NCBI RefSeq assembly: GCF_023283925.1
Contig: NZ_JAKIKX010000004.1
Location: 186,001-250,000, forward strand
Direction of reading: 5' to 3'
Source: Shewanella marisflavi
GTDB lineage: Bacteria > Pseudomonadota > Gammaproteobacteria > Enterobacterales > Shewanellaceae
Length of the DNA: 64,000 bases
Part shown: positions 54,645 through 64,000 of the stretch, piece after piece
How the letters are laid out: each line of letters begins with the position of its first letter
Position numbering within the stretch: position 1 is the first letter of the stretch
The notes under the pieces: generated by a model
The model's database searches: none
What the model was told of the DNA's origin: nothing
The model's input: the letters and a program-made list of their open reading frames with translations, nothing else
Program-made: the position numbers and the translations under genes

Positions 54645-55223
54645 TTGGCACAGCTTTACTTTTACTACTCGGCGATGAATGCGGGTAAATCTACTTCTCT
54701 GTTGCAATCTTCCTATAACTATCGTGAGCGTGGCATGAATACCTTGGTCATGACGGCGTCTATCGATGATCGTTATGGTGTGGGTAAGGTCGCCTCGCGT
54801 ATCGGTATCGAGACCGAAGCTCAGGTGTTTGCCAGCGACGATAATCTGGTGGAGATGGTGAAAGCGGCCGTCAGAGAGCAGACCTTGCACTGTATCTTAA
54901 TCGATGAGTCGCAGTTTTTGAGTAAGGAGCAAGTACGCCAACTAACCTATGTGGTTGATTTGCTTGATATTCCTGTGCTTTGTTATGGCCTGAAGACTGA
55001 TTTTCAGGGGGAGTTGTTCAGTGGCAGTCAGTACCTGCTGGCTTGGGCCGATAAGCTGGTGGAACTTAAGACCATCTGCCACTGTGGTCGCAAGGCCAAT
55101 ATGGTGGTGAGACTGGATGGCGAAGGCAAGCCGATGAGAGAGGGCGAGCAGGTCGCTATCGGCGGAAACGAGAGTTACGAGTCCGTGTGCCGTAAACATT
55201 TTCGCGAATTCCTTTGGGATTAA
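54645..55223 (+). CDS. tdk: thymidine kinase
   Basis: Phosphorylates thymidine in nucleoside salvage. The Walker A sequence MNAGKST is at residues 11-17, LIDESQFL supplies the Walker B and lid region, and the zinc-binding cysteines are in ICHCGRKA and SVCRKHF. The start is TTG, giving the conserved [17 protein letters not shown] beginning, with AGGGGA about 8 bases upstream. The 192-residue length is typical. It is monocistronic with its own terminator. Confidence 0.97.
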   Translation: MAQLYFYYSAMNAGKSTSLLQSSYNYRERGMNTLVMTASIDDRYGVGKVASRIGIETEAQVFASDDNLVEMVKAAVREQTLHCILIDESQFLSKEQVRQLTYVVDLLDIPVLCYGLKTDFQGELFSGSQYLLAWADKLVELKTICHCGRKANMVVRLDGEGKPMREGEQVAIGGNESYESVCRKHFREFLWD

Positions 55224-55233
55224 GTGTTAAAAC

Positions 55234-55259
55234 AAAAAGCCACCTCAGGGTGGCTTTTT
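55234..55259 (+). terminator. tdk terminator
   Basis: AAAAAGCCACC pairs with GGTGGCTTTTT around TCAG; a T-run closes it. The A-run also lets it serve the convergent binding-protein gene. Confidence 0.92.
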
Positions 55260-55292
55260 AATGCAGGCTTATTTTATCAATGGCAAGAGCCG

Positions 55293-56072
55293 CTAGTGCT
55301 GCTTATGACCAGGGTTGACCTCCTGTTCGGGGAACCATTTTTCATAGAGACGCTGTATCTCGCCCTCAGCAATCAAGATCCCCAGTGCAGTGTCGATTTG
55401 GGTGAGTAGGGCTTGATTACCTCGCTTAACCGCGAAGGCCACTGGCGAACCGGGATCGGGATTATCGAGTATCTTCACCTTGATTCCCATCTGCCGCGCC
55501 AGATAGAAGCCTACCGCCTTAGGCATAATAGCGGCCTGGATTCGACCTTCCTTTAACATCTGCATCGACTTCTCTTTACTTTGAGTGCCGATAATGCGGA
55601 AATCGTACAGGGTGCCCAACTCCTTCCAGTGTGTCTCGATGTAGGAGTGGCGATCGCCGCTGACAAATTCGTTGTGAAGATCCTCAAGCTTAGTGATCTG
55701 TTGGTTGTCTTCGAGAATGAATATCACATCATATCTATGGTAGTAAGGCTGGGTGAACTCAAAGAACTTGGCTCTAAGAGCGTTGACCTCCATGCCTGCA
55801 ATCACCTCGATATCGCCAAACCTAAGCTCATTAAATACCAGATCCCAGGCTTGCTGCCTAAACTGAAATGGCAGGCTTAGACGCTTAAAAATCAATCTGG
55901 CCACATCGGCATCGAACCCTGTCGTTTCGCCGTTTATGGAGAACTGGTAAGGAGGAAATCCGGTGGCTACGCCACATCGTGTCGGTGGCGTTTGCTGCGC
56001 CTGAGTCGCAAGACTCAAACAGAGGATTAGGCTGCCAAGAAGCAGCTGTTTGTAGGTAGCAATGTGGGGCAT
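55293..56072 (-). CDS. orphan periplasmic binding protein, amino-acid type (family 3)
   Basis: Exported solute-binding protein of 259 residues with a signal peptide ending near ATQAQ. The family 3 signature GFPPYQFSINGETTGFDADVARLIFKRL is present (blocks GFPPYQF and GFDADVA), followed by AGMEVNALRAKFFEFTQPYY and KIQAAIM-like lobes. No permease or ATPase gene is adjacent, so it either supplies a distant transporter or senses a ligand for signalling. The neighbouring chemoreceptor is divergently arranged, which makes a sensory role possible but unproven. Confidence 0.88.
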   Translation of the reverse strand: MPHIATYKQLLLGSLILCLSLATQAQQTPPTRCGVATGFPPYQFSINGETTGFDADVARLIFKRLSLPFQFRQQAWDLVFNELRFGDIEVIAGMEVNALRAKFFEFTQPYYHRYDVIFILEDNQQITKLEDLHNEFVSGDRHSYIETHWKELGTLYDFRIIGTQSKEKSMQMLKEGRIQAAIMPKAVGFYLARQMGIKVKILDNPDPGSPVAFAVKRGNQALLTQIDTALGILIAEGEIQRLYEKWFPEQEVNPGHKQH

Positions 56073-56458
56073 TAGTTGAGGTGGCCTGCTAGTTTCATCT
56101 TTTCACTCATAGGGGTTTAGTTTAGTTGGTTTTGTCGTCTTGGAGCGAACGCGCTAAGGGCCACCCTGGCAGGCGCGTCTTCGCTAATGGCCATGATAAT
56201 ATTGTGGATTAGACCTAAATAGCAAACAAAAGCTGTTACAAGGTATTTTATGGTCATAAATTCAACTAACTAGATGAAAATAATCTTTATTATCATAGCC
56301 TTGTTTAGTGTGTCTTAAATTAAATCCCCTATGAGATCTGGCTCAAAAACTCAACACTTGTAACCTATGTTGATACAGAAATATTGCGTTAGATCAATTG
56401 TCAATTCGTTGTCAGTCGTCAAAATTCAGGCTCTTCTTGGATAACTTATTAAAATGCA
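56073..56458. promoter_or_regulatory. divergent region with a long imperfect hairpin
   Basis: AGCGAACGCGC (56144-56154) pairs with GCGCGTCTTCGCT (56173-56185), with a two-base bulge, around a loop that itself contains AGGG and CCCT. The region lies between the binding-protein gene and the chemoreceptor gene and should hold both promoters. No gene is visible. Confidence 0.5.
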
Positions 56459-58033
56459 ATGCGAAATAATCAACCCGTGATAGACAATGAAGTCCCGCTG
56501 ACCGACGATGACATCTTGCTTTCCACGACAGATCTTAAAGGCAATATAGGTTATGCCAATGAGGATTTTTGTCGTATCTGTGGCTTCTCTGAGGAGGAGC
56601 TGCTGACTCAGCCCCATAATATAGTACGTCATCCCGATATGCCCAAGGACGCCTTCGCCATGTTGTGGCAAAGCCTGGCCAAGAAGCAAGCCTGGCTCGG
56701 TGTGGTGAAAAACCGCTGTAAAGATGGCTCTTTCTACTGGGTCAACGCCTATGTAGCACCTGTATTAGAAAATGGTCAGGTGAAGGAGTATCAATCGGTA
56801 CGGCGCCGGGCAAGCCGCGAGCAGGTAGAGCGCGCCAGCGATATCTATCAGAGCCTCAATAAGGCAGAGAGTCGCACTGAAATTACTGATGCGCGCCTGA
56901 GTTTTGGCGGCAAGTTAACCCTGTTTGCCTTGAGTTGTCTCTTACTCGGGATTGTCCTCACCATGGTTTCTCCCTGGCTTGGGCTGCTCTGCTTGCCCTT
57001 GATATGGTTTGGGATGCACCGGCTGCTTGCGCCGCTAAGGAGACTCAATGACCATGCGCTCGCTATTGTGTCAGATCCTGTGGCTAGACATATCTATGCC
57101 GGGCGGCGGGATGAGATAGGTAATATTCACTTTGCTATGGAGTTCACGACGGCAGAGATAGCCGGTGTGGTGGGGCGCATGACTGACGCCTCGAGCGCCA
57201 TCGCCAAAGACAGCGACGAGCTGCTTGGTTCTATTACCGAGGCGGCCGATCGCGCCGATGGCCAGAATCAACAAACCGCCCAGGCTGCAGCGGCCGTTGA
57301 GGAGTTAACGGCCAGCTTTAATGAACTGGGGCAGCAGATAAAACAGGTGTCGGTGGATGTCGAGGCGAGCCAGGCGGCGGTGCAGCAGGGCTATCAGCAG
57401 CTCGATGCCGTGGTGGCCAGCATAGATGAGCTACATCGCGAGGTGGGTAACTTTGCCAATGTGGTCAGCGAGATAGAGCATGACAGCGTAGCGATAAACC
57501 AGGTGCTTGAGGTGATCACTAAGATTGCCGAGCAGACCAATCTGCTGGCGCTGAATGCGGCCATCGAGGCGGCAAGGGCCGGTGAATCTGGCCGCGGTTT
57601 TGCCGTAGTGGCCGATGAGGTTCGCCAGCTATCGGCGCGCACCGCAGATTCTACCAGTCAGATCGATGCCATCATCGCCAAGTTTCAGCAGAGCACAGCC
57701 AATGCGGCTCATACCCTGAGCGCTGGTCAGCGTCAGGCGACTCAGGCGGTGCAGCTGGTTAAGCAAGCCGAGGAAGTGTTTGCCGAACTGGTCAATCGTA
57801 TCGATAAGATCAATCAGATGGCTGAGCTGAGTGCAGATGCCATGCAGGAGCAGGGATTGGCAGCGGTAGATATCAGTGATTCGCTGCAGGCGATCAGCGA
57901 GCTGGCCAGCGAAGGCTTCGAACAATCCCAGGCCGATAGGCGCTTGGGTGAGCGCACCTCACTTAAGTCGGTCGAGTCTCGGCAACTGGCACGTCAGTTT
58001 TGGCGTCAGGCGGTGCATCGCGCCAATGCCTAG
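56459..58033 (+). CDS. PAS-containing methyl-accepting chemotaxis protein (Aer-like)
   Basis: Energy- or redox-taxis receptor of 524 residues. Residues about 20-120 form a PAS domain ([47 protein letters not shown]), close to Aer, which binds FAD. Two adjacent membrane segments lie at about 150-190, with no periplasmic domain. A HAMP-like stretch and the methyl-accepting signalling domain follow, with the highly conserved tip [39 protein letters not shown]. No pentapeptide for CheR docking is seen at the C-terminus. It should signal to a CheA/CheW complex encoded elsewhere. Confidence 0.93.
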   Translation: MRNNQPVIDNEVPLTDDDILLSTTDLKGNIGYANEDFCRICGFSEEELLTQPHNIVRHPDMPKDAFAMLWQSLAKKQAWLGVVKNRCKDGSFYWVNAYVAPVLENGQVKEYQSVRRRASREQVERASDIYQSLNKAESRTEITDARLSFGGKLTLFALSCLLLGIVLTMVSPWLGLLCLPLIWFGMHRLLAPLRRLNDHALAIVSDPVARHIYAGRRDEIGNIHFAMEFTTAEIAGVVGRMTDASSAIAKDSDELLGSITEAADRADGQNQQTAQAAAAVEELTASFNELGQQIKQVSVDVEASQAAVQQGYQQLDAVVASIDELHREVGNFANVVSEIEHDSVAINQVLEVITKIAEQTNLLALNAAIEAARAGESGRGFAVVADEVRQLSARTADSTSQIDAIIAKFQQSTANAAHTLSAGQRQATQAVQLVKQAEEVFAELVNRIDKINQMAELSADAMQEQGLAAVDISDSLQAISELASEGFEQSQADRRLGERTSLKSVESRQLARQFWRQAVHRANA

Positions 58034-58072
58034 GCGTGTCGCAAGAATGCTTAGCAGTATTGGTTAGATAAC

Positions 58073-58101
58073 AAAAAGCCCAGACAATTCTGGGCTTTTT
58101 T
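58073..58101. terminator. bidirectional terminator
   Basis: AAAAAGCCCAGA pairs with TCTGGGCTTTTT around CAAT, between the convergent chemoreceptor gene and scoB. Confidence 0.93.
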
Positions 58102-58118
58102 AGGTTTAGCGATTGTGA

Positions 58119-58775
58119 TTAGAGCTGCATCTCTGGGACGTGCTCGGGCACAATCAGTTTGCCGGCCGTCTTGGCGACGATCTCCTCGACACTCACCCCT
58201 GGGGCTCGTTCCAGCAGGTGGAAGGCACCATCTTTGATCTCCAGGAAAGCAAGGTCAGTTAGCACGCGCTTGATGCAGCCGTAACCGGTCAGCGGCAGCT
58301 CACATTTTGGCAGCAGTTTAGAGTTGCCGTGCTTATCGGCGTGCATCATGGTGACGATAATATTATCGGCACCGGCTACCAGATCCATGGCACCGCCCAT
58401 GCCTTTGATCAGCTTGCCAGGGATCATCCAGGACGCGATAGAACCTTCCACATCCACTTCGAAGGCCCCCAGCACGGTGAGATCCACATGACCACCACGG
58501 ATCATGGCAAAACTCTCGGCCGAGGAGAAGAAGGAGGCGCCAGGTACCGCAGTAACCGTCTGTTTGCCCGCGTTGATGAGATCGGCGTCTATGGTCTCTT
58601 CGGTAGGAAACTCGCCCATGCCGAGCAAACCGTTTTCCGACTGCAGCATCACCTGCATGCCTTCGGGAATATAGTTGGCGACCAGAGTTGGGATGCCTAT
58701 GCCTAAGTTGACATAGTAGCCGTCTTGCAGCTCTTGGCTGACACGCTGTGCCAGTTGTTCTCTCGATAAAGCCAT
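58119..58775 (-). CDS. scoB: 3-oxoacid CoA-transferase subunit B
   Basis: Beta subunit of succinyl-CoA:3-ketoacid (acetoacetate) CoA-transferase. The catalytic glutamate lies in MLQSENGLLGMG; GYYVNLGIGIPTLVANYIPEG is the family start and TMMHADKHGNSKLLPKCELPLTG another block. Its start follows the scoA stop codon by 12 bases. At the end of the liu operon it allows the acetoacetate made by HMG-CoA lyase to be activated and split to acetyl-CoA. Confidence 0.94.
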   Translation of the reverse strand: MALSREQLAQRVSQELQDGYYVNLGIGIPTLVANYIPEGMQVMLQSENGLLGMGEFPTEETIDADLINAGKQTVTAVPGASFFSSAESFAMIRGGHVDLTVLGAFEVDVEGSIASWMIPGKLIKGMGGAMDLVAGADNIIVTMMHADKHGNSKLLPKCELPLTGYGCIKRVLTDLAFLEIKDGAFHLLERAPGVSVEEIVAKTAGKLIVPEHVPEMQL

Positions 58776-58787
58776 GGTGTCGCCTCC

Positions 58788-59489
58788 CTATTTACTCTTC
58801 ACTGTACGCTGCTCGATACGCTTCTCAAACGTACCTTGGATCAGGCGATCCACATAGATGCCTGGGGTATGGATATGGTCGGGATCCAGCTCGCCCGGCT
58901 CGACGATATGCTCGGCTTCGACCACAGTGATTTTACCAGCGGTAGCCATCATAGGGTTGAAGTTAGCGGCTGTCTTGCGAAATACCAGGTTACCCATGGT
59001 GTCGGCCTTCCAAGCGCGTACCAGAGCGAAGTCGGCGGTCAGCGCAGGTTCGAGCACATAGTGACGACCATCGATCTCACGGGTCTCCTTACCTTCGGCC
59101 ACTGGCGTGCCGTAACCGGTCGCGGTGAAGAAGGCGGGGATACCGGCACCACCGGCGCGGATCTTCTCGGCCAGGGTGCCCTGAGGGGTGAGGATCACGT
59201 TAAGTTCACCCGAGAGCATCTGCTGCTCGAAGGTGGCGTTCTCGCCAACGTATGAGGCGATCATGGTGCTGATCTGACGGCTCTTAAGCAGTAGCCCCAG
59301 GCCGAAATCATCGACCCCGGCGTTGTTTGAGATGGCGGTGAGGCCCTTGGCACCACTCTTAACCATCTGGGCAATTAAGCCTTCAGGAATGCCACAGAGG
59401 CCGAAACCTCCCACCATCACTGTCATGTTGTCTGTCAGACCTTCCAGTGCTTCTTCATAGCTGCCGACCAGCTTATTGAGTCCTGCCAT
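58788..59489 (-). CDS. scoA: 3-oxoacid CoA-transferase subunit A
   Basis: Alpha subunit of the CoA-transferase, 233 residues. The CoA-binding block [14 protein letters not shown] near residues 26-39 and the segments [18 protein letters not shown] and [10 protein letters not shown] are typical. It lies between liuE and scoB on the same strand with short spacers, so it belongs to the liu transcript. Substrate assignment to acetoacetate comes from this operon context. Confidence 0.94.
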   Translation of the reverse strand: MAGLNKLVGSYEEALEGLTDNMTVMVGGFGLCGIPEGLIAQMVKSGAKGLTAISNNAGVDDFGLGLLLKSRQISTMIASYVGENATFEQQMLSGELNVILTPQGTLAEKIRAGGAGIPAFFTATGYGTPVAEGKETREIDGRHYVLEPALTADFALVRAWKADTMGNLVFRKTAANFNPMMATAGKITVVEAEHIVEPGELDPDHIHTPGIYVDRLIQGTFEKRIEQRTVKSK

Positions 59490-59535
59490 TATTATTATCT
59501 CCTTTGAGAGTAAGCCGGGCCTGAGCCCAGCCCTG

Positions 59536-60441
59536 TTATTCTGTTAACGCGCGTGCGACCTTGGCACCGCTGACTCTGCCCAGTGCCTGGCTGATACTGT
59601 TACCTGCCTTGATCAGCGCATTAAGATCTATCCCTGTGTCTATTCCCATACCGTGGAGCATATAGACCAGATCTTCGGTGGCCAGGTTGCCCGATGCGCC
59701 TTTGGCATAAGGGCAGCCGCCAAGCCCTGCCACCGAGCTGTCGATGACACTGACGCCGGTCTCCAGGCAGGCGAGAATATTGGCGAGCGCCTGGCCATAG
59801 GTGTCATGAAAGTGTAGTGCCAGTTTCTCCACCGGCACCTTTTGCGCGACCGCTTCCACCATTCTACGGGCATTTAAGGGGGTGCCAACGCCTATGGTGT
59901 CACCCAGAGAGATCTCGTAGCAGCCCATTTTGTAAAGGATTTCTGCCACGCGAGCCACTTCCTCTACCTGTATCTCGCCCTCGTAGGGACAGCCCAGCAC
60001 GCAGGAGACATAGCCGCGCACCGGGATCTGTTTTGCCTGAGCCGCCTCCATCACGGGGATGAAGCGCTCGATCGACTCCTCGATAGAGCAGTTGATGTTG
60101 CGCTGGCTGAAGCTCTGTGACGCTGCGCCGAAGATAGCAACCTCGTCAGCCCCGGCGTCAAGCGCAAGTTCCAGTCCCTTAAGGTTAGGAGTCAGGGCGC
60201 TGTAGACCACGCCTGGGCGTTTACTGAGCTGGCGGAAGATCTCGCCAGAGTCGGCCATCTGCGGCACCCACTTGGGGGAGACGAAACTGCCAGCTTCAAT
60301 ACGGGTTAGGCCTGCTTCGCCCAGTTGGTCAATTAGTGCTAGCTTATCGGCTGTGGTCACCGCCTTCTCGTTCTGTAGGCCGTCGCGGGCGCCGACCTCG
60401 AAGATGCTGACCTTGCTTGGATAGCTGTACGTCGCGGACAT
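59536..60441 (-). CDS. liuE: hydroxymethylglutaryl-CoA lyase
   Basis: Splits HMG-CoA into acetoacetate and acetyl-CoA, the last specific step of leucine breakdown. The TIM barrel starts [16 protein letters not shown]; the catalytic cysteine loop [18 protein letters not shown] near residue 235 and the metal-ligand histidines in [10 protein letters not shown] are intact. The 301-residue length fits. The start lies two bases after the liuD stop codon. Confidence 0.96.
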   Translation of the reverse strand: MSATYSYPSKVSIFEVGARDGLQNEKAVTTADKLALIDQLGEAGLTRIEAGSFVSPKWVPQMADSGEIFRQLSKRPGVVYSALTPNLKGLELALDAGADEVAIFGAASQSFSQRNINCSIEESIERFIPVMEAAQAKQIPVRGYVSCVLGCPYEGEIQVEEVARVAEILYKMGCYEISLGDTIGVGTPLNARRMVEAVAQKVPVEKLALHFHDTYGQALANILACLETGVSVIDSSVAGLGGCPYAKGASGNLATEDLVYMLHGMGIDTGIDLNALIKAGNSISQALGRVSGAKVARALTE

Positions 60442-60443
60442 GA

Positions 60444-62477
60444 TTAAGCGTCCTCTTTCGCAGTGACTTCGAGCAGCAGGGCGCCGTCGCTCACCAACTC
60501 GCCTGGCTGGAAGAAGAAGGCAGCGACTTTGCCGTCAAACGGTGCCTCTATGGTGTATTCCATCTTCATTGCTTCCATCACCATCAGGCCTTGACCCGCC
60601 TCGACCTCATCGCCTACTTCGACCAGGTGAGTGACGATAGTGCCGTTCATCGGCGCCTTGAGCTTGTCTTCGCTGCTGGCTTGATCTTCAATCACCTCGG
60701 TTTGCAGGGCGCGGAAGTGGTAGCTGCCGCTCGGCAGGAAGAGGGTGAAATCGTCGCCTTCACGGCTGACGGGGATCTTGCTCTTGTGGCCGTTGATCTC
60801 GGCGTGCAGCAGATCTTGCTTGAGTTCGCCGCTCAGTGTCAGCTGCTGATCGTTAAGGTTCAGGTAGTAGCAATCGCCAACCTGACTCAGGGTCAGATGC
60901 TGGATCTCATGTTTATCGTCTAGCAGGGATAGCTGATGCATGCCGCTGCGGTTGAGCCTAAAGCCGCTGACCTGACCCCAAGGAGAGTAGGGATCCTGGC
61001 TGTTGGTCGCTGTGAGCTTGGCCTGCTCTTTCTGTGCGCACAGGTGATAGAGCGCGGCGAAGGCCAGGGCGCCATTTTGCTCATGGCTGTTGTCACCATC
61101 CAAGTTCGCGCCAATCAGGGTGTCGCCATAACGCTCGATAAAGTCTGTGCTGAAATCGGCCTGGCCAAAGGCCTGGTGTTCGGCGATGTTAGCCAAAAAT
61201 TCTATGTTGTGCTTGAGGCCGCTGATCTGGTACGACTCCAGGGCATGCACCAGGCGCTGCAGGGCTCGGGGGCGCGACTCGTCCCAGACGATCAGCTTGG
61301 CGATCATAGGGTCGTAAAAGTTACTGATCACATCGTTTTCGCGGATACCGGAATCGATGCGCACATAGCGGTTCTGTTCGGGTTCACGTAGGAAGTTGAG
61401 CTTTCCGCTGGCGGGCAGGAACTCGTTTTGCGGATCTTCGGCGTAGATACGTACCTCGAAGGAGTGGCCGTGGATGCGCACATCCTCCTGGCTCAGTGGC
61501 AGCTCGCTGCCGCTGGCGACCATCAGCTGCCATTTGACCAAGTCCTGACCCGTGACCATCTCGGTCACAGGGTGCTCTACCTGCAGACGGGTGTTCATCT
61601 CCATGAAGTAGAAGCTGTTGGTCTCGTCACTGGCATGGGTGTCCAGCAAAAATTCTACCGTGCCCGCGCCCACATAGTCGATCGCCTTGGCGGCGGCCAC
61701 AGCGGCCTCACCCATGGCGCGGCGCAGGCTGTCAGACAGGCCAGGGGCCGGAGCTTCTTCAACCACCTTTTGGTGACGACGCTGAATCGAGCAGTCGCGA
61801 TCCGACAGATAGATACAGTTGCCCTGAGTATCGGCAAACACCTGCACCTCGACATGGCGAGGCTGTCTCAGGTAGCGCTCGATCAGCAGCTTGTCGTTGC
61901 CAAAAGAAGAGGCGGCTTCGCGGCGGGCCGAGTTGATCGCCTCCAGGGCTTCAGATTCCGACTCGACGATACGCATTCCCTTACCACCACCGCCGTAGGC
62001 AGCTTTAATTAGCTGAGGAAAACCTATCTCTTTAGAGGCCTTGAGCAGCACCTCGTCGCTCTGGTCGTCGCCGTGATAACCCGGCACCAGAGGCACATTG
62101 GCCTTTTCCATGATGATCTTGGCGGCGCTTTTGCTGCCCATGGCATCGATGGCATCGGCACCCGGTCCGACGAAGGCGATACCGGCTTGTTCACACTGGC
62201 GGGCAAAGTCGGCGTTTTCCGACAGGAAACCGTAGCCAGGGTGGATCGCCTGGGCGCCGCTGCGCTTGGCGATTTCAAGGATTAATTCGCCCTTGAGGTA
62301 AGACTCGCTCGGGGCGCTGCCGCCTAAGTAGAAGGACTCATCGGCCATGGCCACATGACGGGCGTCCTTGTCGGCGTCCGAATAGAGGGCCACGGTTTTG
62401 ATCCCCATGGCCTGTGCTGTCTTGATGATTCTGCAGGCGATTTCGCCACGGTTGGCGATCAATAATTTGGTAAACAT
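60444..62477 (-). CDS. liuD: methylcrotonyl-CoA carboxylase biotin-containing alpha subunit
   Basis: Biotin carboxylase plus biotin carrier subunit of 3-methylcrotonyl-CoA carboxylase, 677 residues. The N-terminal ATP-grasp carboxylase starts [20 protein letters not shown], with [13 protein letters not shown] and [19 protein letters not shown] further on. The C-terminal biotinyl domain carries the target lysine in [14 protein letters not shown]. The frame is open from 62507, but ATG 62477 has GGGGAG nine bases upstream and gives the conserved start. An 18-codon open frame ends one base before this ATG and may couple its translation to liuC. Confidence 0.96.
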   Translation of the reverse strand: MFTKLLIANRGEIACRIIKTAQAMGIKTVALYSDADKDARHVAMADESFYLGGSAPSESYLKGELILEIAKRSGAQAIHPGYGFLSENADFARQCEQAGIAFVGPGADAIDAMGSKSAAKIIMEKANVPLVPGYHGDDQSDEVLLKASKEIGFPQLIKAAYGGGGKGMRIVESESEALEAINSARREAASSFGNDKLLIERYLRQPRHVEVQVFADTQGNCIYLSDRDCSIQRRHQKVVEEAPAPGLSDSLRRAMGEAAVAAAKAIDYVGAGTVEFLLDTHASDETNSFYFMEMNTRLQVEHPVTEMVTGQDLVKWQLMVASGSELPLSQEDVRIHGHSFEVRIYAEDPQNEFLPASGKLNFLREPEQNRYVRIDSGIRENDVISNFYDPMIAKLIVWDESRPRALQRLVHALESYQISGLKHNIEFLANIAEHQAFGQADFSTDFIERYGDTLIGANLDGDNSHEQNGALAFAALYHLCAQKEQAKLTATNSQDPYSPWGQVSGFRLNRSGMHQLSLLDDKHEIQHLTLSQVGDCYYLNLNDQQLTLSGELKQDLLHAEINGHKSKIPVSREGDDFTLFLPSGSYHFRALQTEVIEDQASSEDKLKAPMNGTIVTHLVEVGDEVEAGQGLMVMEAMKMEYTIEAPFDGKVAAFFFQPGELVSDGALLLEVTAKEDA

Positions 62478-62478
62478 G

Positions 62479-62535
62479 TTAGCGTGCTCCCCGAACTGGT
62501 AGGGCAATAGGGTCTAAGATGATCTCTGGCTTCAT
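62479..62535 (-). CDS. 18-codon coupled mini-ORF between liuC and liuD
   Basis: ATG at 62535 overlaps the liuC stop codon (TAATG) and the frame MKPEIILDPIALPVRGAR ends with TAA one base before the liuD ATG. This arrangement would let ribosomes travel from liuC to liuD. The peptide itself may have no function; its translation is unproven. Confidence 0.45.
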   Translation of the reverse strand: MKPEIILDPIALPVRGAR

Positions 62536-63335
62536 TAGGCGTTCCACCTTGGGCTTCTTTTCTCGAAGAAGGCGTTTAGCCCCTCCTGGCCCTCGTCTGA
62601 GACGCGAATGCGGGCGATACGCTCGCTGGTGTAGGCCAGGGTTTCCTGGTCGATAACACCATCTTCCAGGCGTGACAGCAGGGTCTTGACCCAAGCCATG
62701 CCTTGAGGGCTATTGCCCTTGAGCGCCGTGATGATGGGCGCACTGGCCGCATCGAGGTCATTGTTAATTTCATGGATCACATTGAGCTTAAGTGCCGTTT
62801 GGGCGTCGAAACGCTCGGCGGTCAGCATGTAGCGGCGCGAGGCGCGCTGGCCCATGGCACGTACCACATAGGGGCTGATCACCGCGGGGATAAGCCCGAG
62901 TTTTACCTCGCTCAGGCAGAAGCTGGCGCGGCTGTCGGCGATGGCGATATCGCTGGCGCAGATTAGCCCCAGAGCGCCACCAAAGGCTGCCCCTTGTACC
63001 AAGGCCAGTGTCGGCTTGGGGAACTTGTCCAGCTTGTGCATCAGGGTCGCCAGCTCGTTGGCGTCACTCAAGTTTTGCTCGAAATCCATCTTGGCTTGCT
63101 TGCGCATCCAGTTGAGATCGGCGCCGGCGCTAAAGTTACGGCCGTTGGCCTTAAGCACCAACAGCTGACAGTTGTCATCTTTGGCGAACAGGTCGAGGGC
63201 GGCGATCATCTCGGCAATCATCACCTCATCGAAGGCGTTATGTTTGTCGGCGCGGTCAAGCACCATCTCGCCGACCCCGTCGCTTAGGGCGCAGCTTAAG
63301 TATTTAAATTCTTGTGCGATTGTTTGGCTTGTCAT
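62535..63335 (-). CDS. liuC: methylglutaconyl-CoA hydratase (enoyl-CoA hydratase family)
   Basis: Hydrates 3-methylglutaconyl-CoA to HMG-CoA. Crotonase-fold oxyanion-hole blocks are ANGRNFSAGADLNWMRKQ and GAAFGGALGLICASDIAIAD, and the region KLGLIPAVISPYVVRAMG follows. The frame opens at 63386, but ATG 63335 has AAGGAAGGA nearby upstream and removes a non-conserved 17-residue extension, giving 266 residues. It sits between liuB and liuD as in other liu operons, which supports the specific assignment over a general enoyl-CoA hydratase. Confidence 0.92.
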   Translation of the reverse strand: MTSQTIAQEFKYLSCALSDGVGEMVLDRADKHNAFDEVMIAEMIAALDLFAKDDNCQLLVLKANGRNFSAGADLNWMRKQAKMDFEQNLSDANELATLMHKLDKFPKPTLALVQGAAFGGALGLICASDIAIADSRASFCLSEVKLGLIPAVISPYVVRAMGQRASRRYMLTAERFDAQTALKLNVIHEINNDLDAASAPIITALKGNSPQGMAWVKTLLSRLEDGVIDQETLAYTSERIARIRVSDEGQEGLNAFFEKRSPRWNA

Positions 63336-63385
63336 GGGTATCCTTCCTTGCCTCTGCGTTATCGATTGCTGACTAAAGCGGCGCA

Positions 63386-64000
63386 TTACATGCGGAATAC
63401 GCCAAACTTAGTCTCCTCAATTGGCGCATTGAGCGCTGCAGAGAGGGCAAGGCCGACCACGTCACGGGTTTGGGCAGGGTCGATAATGCCATCGTCCCAC
63501 AGTCGGGCGCTGGCATGATAAGGATGTCCCTCCTTGTCATATTGAGCCACGATTGGGGCACGGAAGGCGGCCTCATCTTCGGCGGACCATTCCACCCCTT
63601 TGCGGGTCAGACCGTCACGGCGTACGGTTGCCAAAACGCCGGCCGCCTGCTCGCCGCCCATCACAGAGATGCGCGCGTTAGGCCACATCCACATCATGGT
63701 CGGCTCGAAAGCGCGGCCACACATGCCGTAGTTACCGGCGCCGTATGAGCCGCCAATGATCACGGTAAATTTAGGTACAGTGGCGCAGGAAACGGCGGTC
63801 ACCATCTTGGCGCCGTGTTTGGCGATCCCTTCGTGCTCATACTTCTTACCCACCATGAAGCCAGTGATGTTTTGCAAAAACAGCAGTGGGATCTTGCGCT
63901 GGCAGCAGAGCTCGATGAAGTGGGCGCCTTTTTGCGCCGACTCGGAGAAGAGGATGCCGTTGTTGGCGACTATGCCCACGGGATAGCCGTGAATGCGGGC
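63386..64000 (-). CDS. liuB: methylcrotonyl-CoA carboxylase carboxyltransferase subunit, C-terminal part
   Basis: Beta subunit that moves the carboxyl group from biotin to methylcrotonyl-CoA. Only about 204 C-terminal residues are in the window; the frame is open through 64000 ([25 protein letters not shown]). Family blocks [41 protein letters not shown] and [15 protein letters not shown] are present. The stop codon is 50 bases before the liuC start. The rest of the operon, including liuA and the usual liuR regulator, is expected beyond the right edge. Confidence 0.95.
   Translation of the reverse strand, partial: ARIHGYPVGIVANNGILFSESAQKGAHFIELCCQRKIPLLFLQNITGFMVGKKYEHEGIAKHGAKMVTAVSCATVPKFTVIIGGSYGAGNYGMCGRAFEPTMMWMWPNARISVMGGEQAAGVLATVRRDGLTRKGVEWSAEDEAAFRAPIVAQYDKEGHPYHASARLWDDGIIDPAQTRDVVGLALSAALNAPIEETKFGVFRM

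Overview
The window looks like a chromosomal segment of a marine, respiratory gammaproteobacterium, most probably a Shewanella. The evidence is two large multiheme c-type cytochromes (one an outer-membrane OmcA/MtrC-type lipoprotein), a liuBCDE leucine-degradation operon with an etfBA pair, a lysine riboswitch in front of an NhaC-type transporter, and DnaE, TilS, ProS and TrmO sequences of gammaproteobacterial type. The assignment rests on protein-sequence recognition only; no rRNA or tRNA gene was seen.

Regions. (a) 1-8.5 kb: the 3' part of dnaE abutting tilS, a diguanylate cyclase, a CPA2 cation/proton antiporter followed by an SGNH hydrolase, and a convergent patatin phospholipase. (b) 8.9-22.9 kb: a CrbR-like response regulator and a CrbS-like symporter/histidine-kinase hybrid, then a co-oriented run of nine-gene scale: DcaP-like porin, two ABC ATPases, two membrane permeases, a binding protein and two CoA-ligase-like proteins. 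This reads as an uptake-and-activation system for an organic acid under carbon-status control. (c) 22.9-26.1 kb: an AT-rich, gene-poor island with palindromes and two small gene cassettes separated by a well-formed integron attC-like site; one cassette encodes an Imm26-like immunity protein. No integrase is visible, so it looks like an orphan cassette cluster. (d) 26.1-33.3 kb: an Otr-like multiheme cytochrome, two unrecognised membrane proteins, proS and two small unknown genes. (e) 33.3-43.8 kb: acyl-CoA synthetase, M28 peptidase, small lipoprotein, hexapeptide acetyltransferase with trmO, rcsF, and two coupled amidohydrolases. (f) 43.9-50.6 kb: hns, etfBA behind a perfect palindrome, the lysine riboswitch with lysW, and an M3 peptidase. 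(g) 50.8-58.1 kb: a nine-heme OmcA-like cytochrome, a broken transglutaminase/TPR lipoprotein gene, tdk, an orphan amino-acid-type binding protein and an Aer-like chemoreceptor. (h) 58.1-64 kb: liuB(partial)-liuC-liuD-liuE-scoA-scoB on the minus strand, cut by the window end.

Functional links. The liu/sco genes turn leucine-derived methylcrotonyl-CoA into acetoacetate and acetyl-CoA. EtfAB takes electrons from acyl-CoA dehydrogenases such as the liuA product expected just outside. The CoA ligases and the Liv-type transporter feed acids into the same acyl-CoA metabolism, and CrbSR homologues elsewhere control acetate use. The most unusual parts are the cassette island, the nine-heme cytochrome, the Otr-like cytochrome with a calcium-site N-terminus, and the CoA-ligase homologue that lacks the adenylation P-loop.
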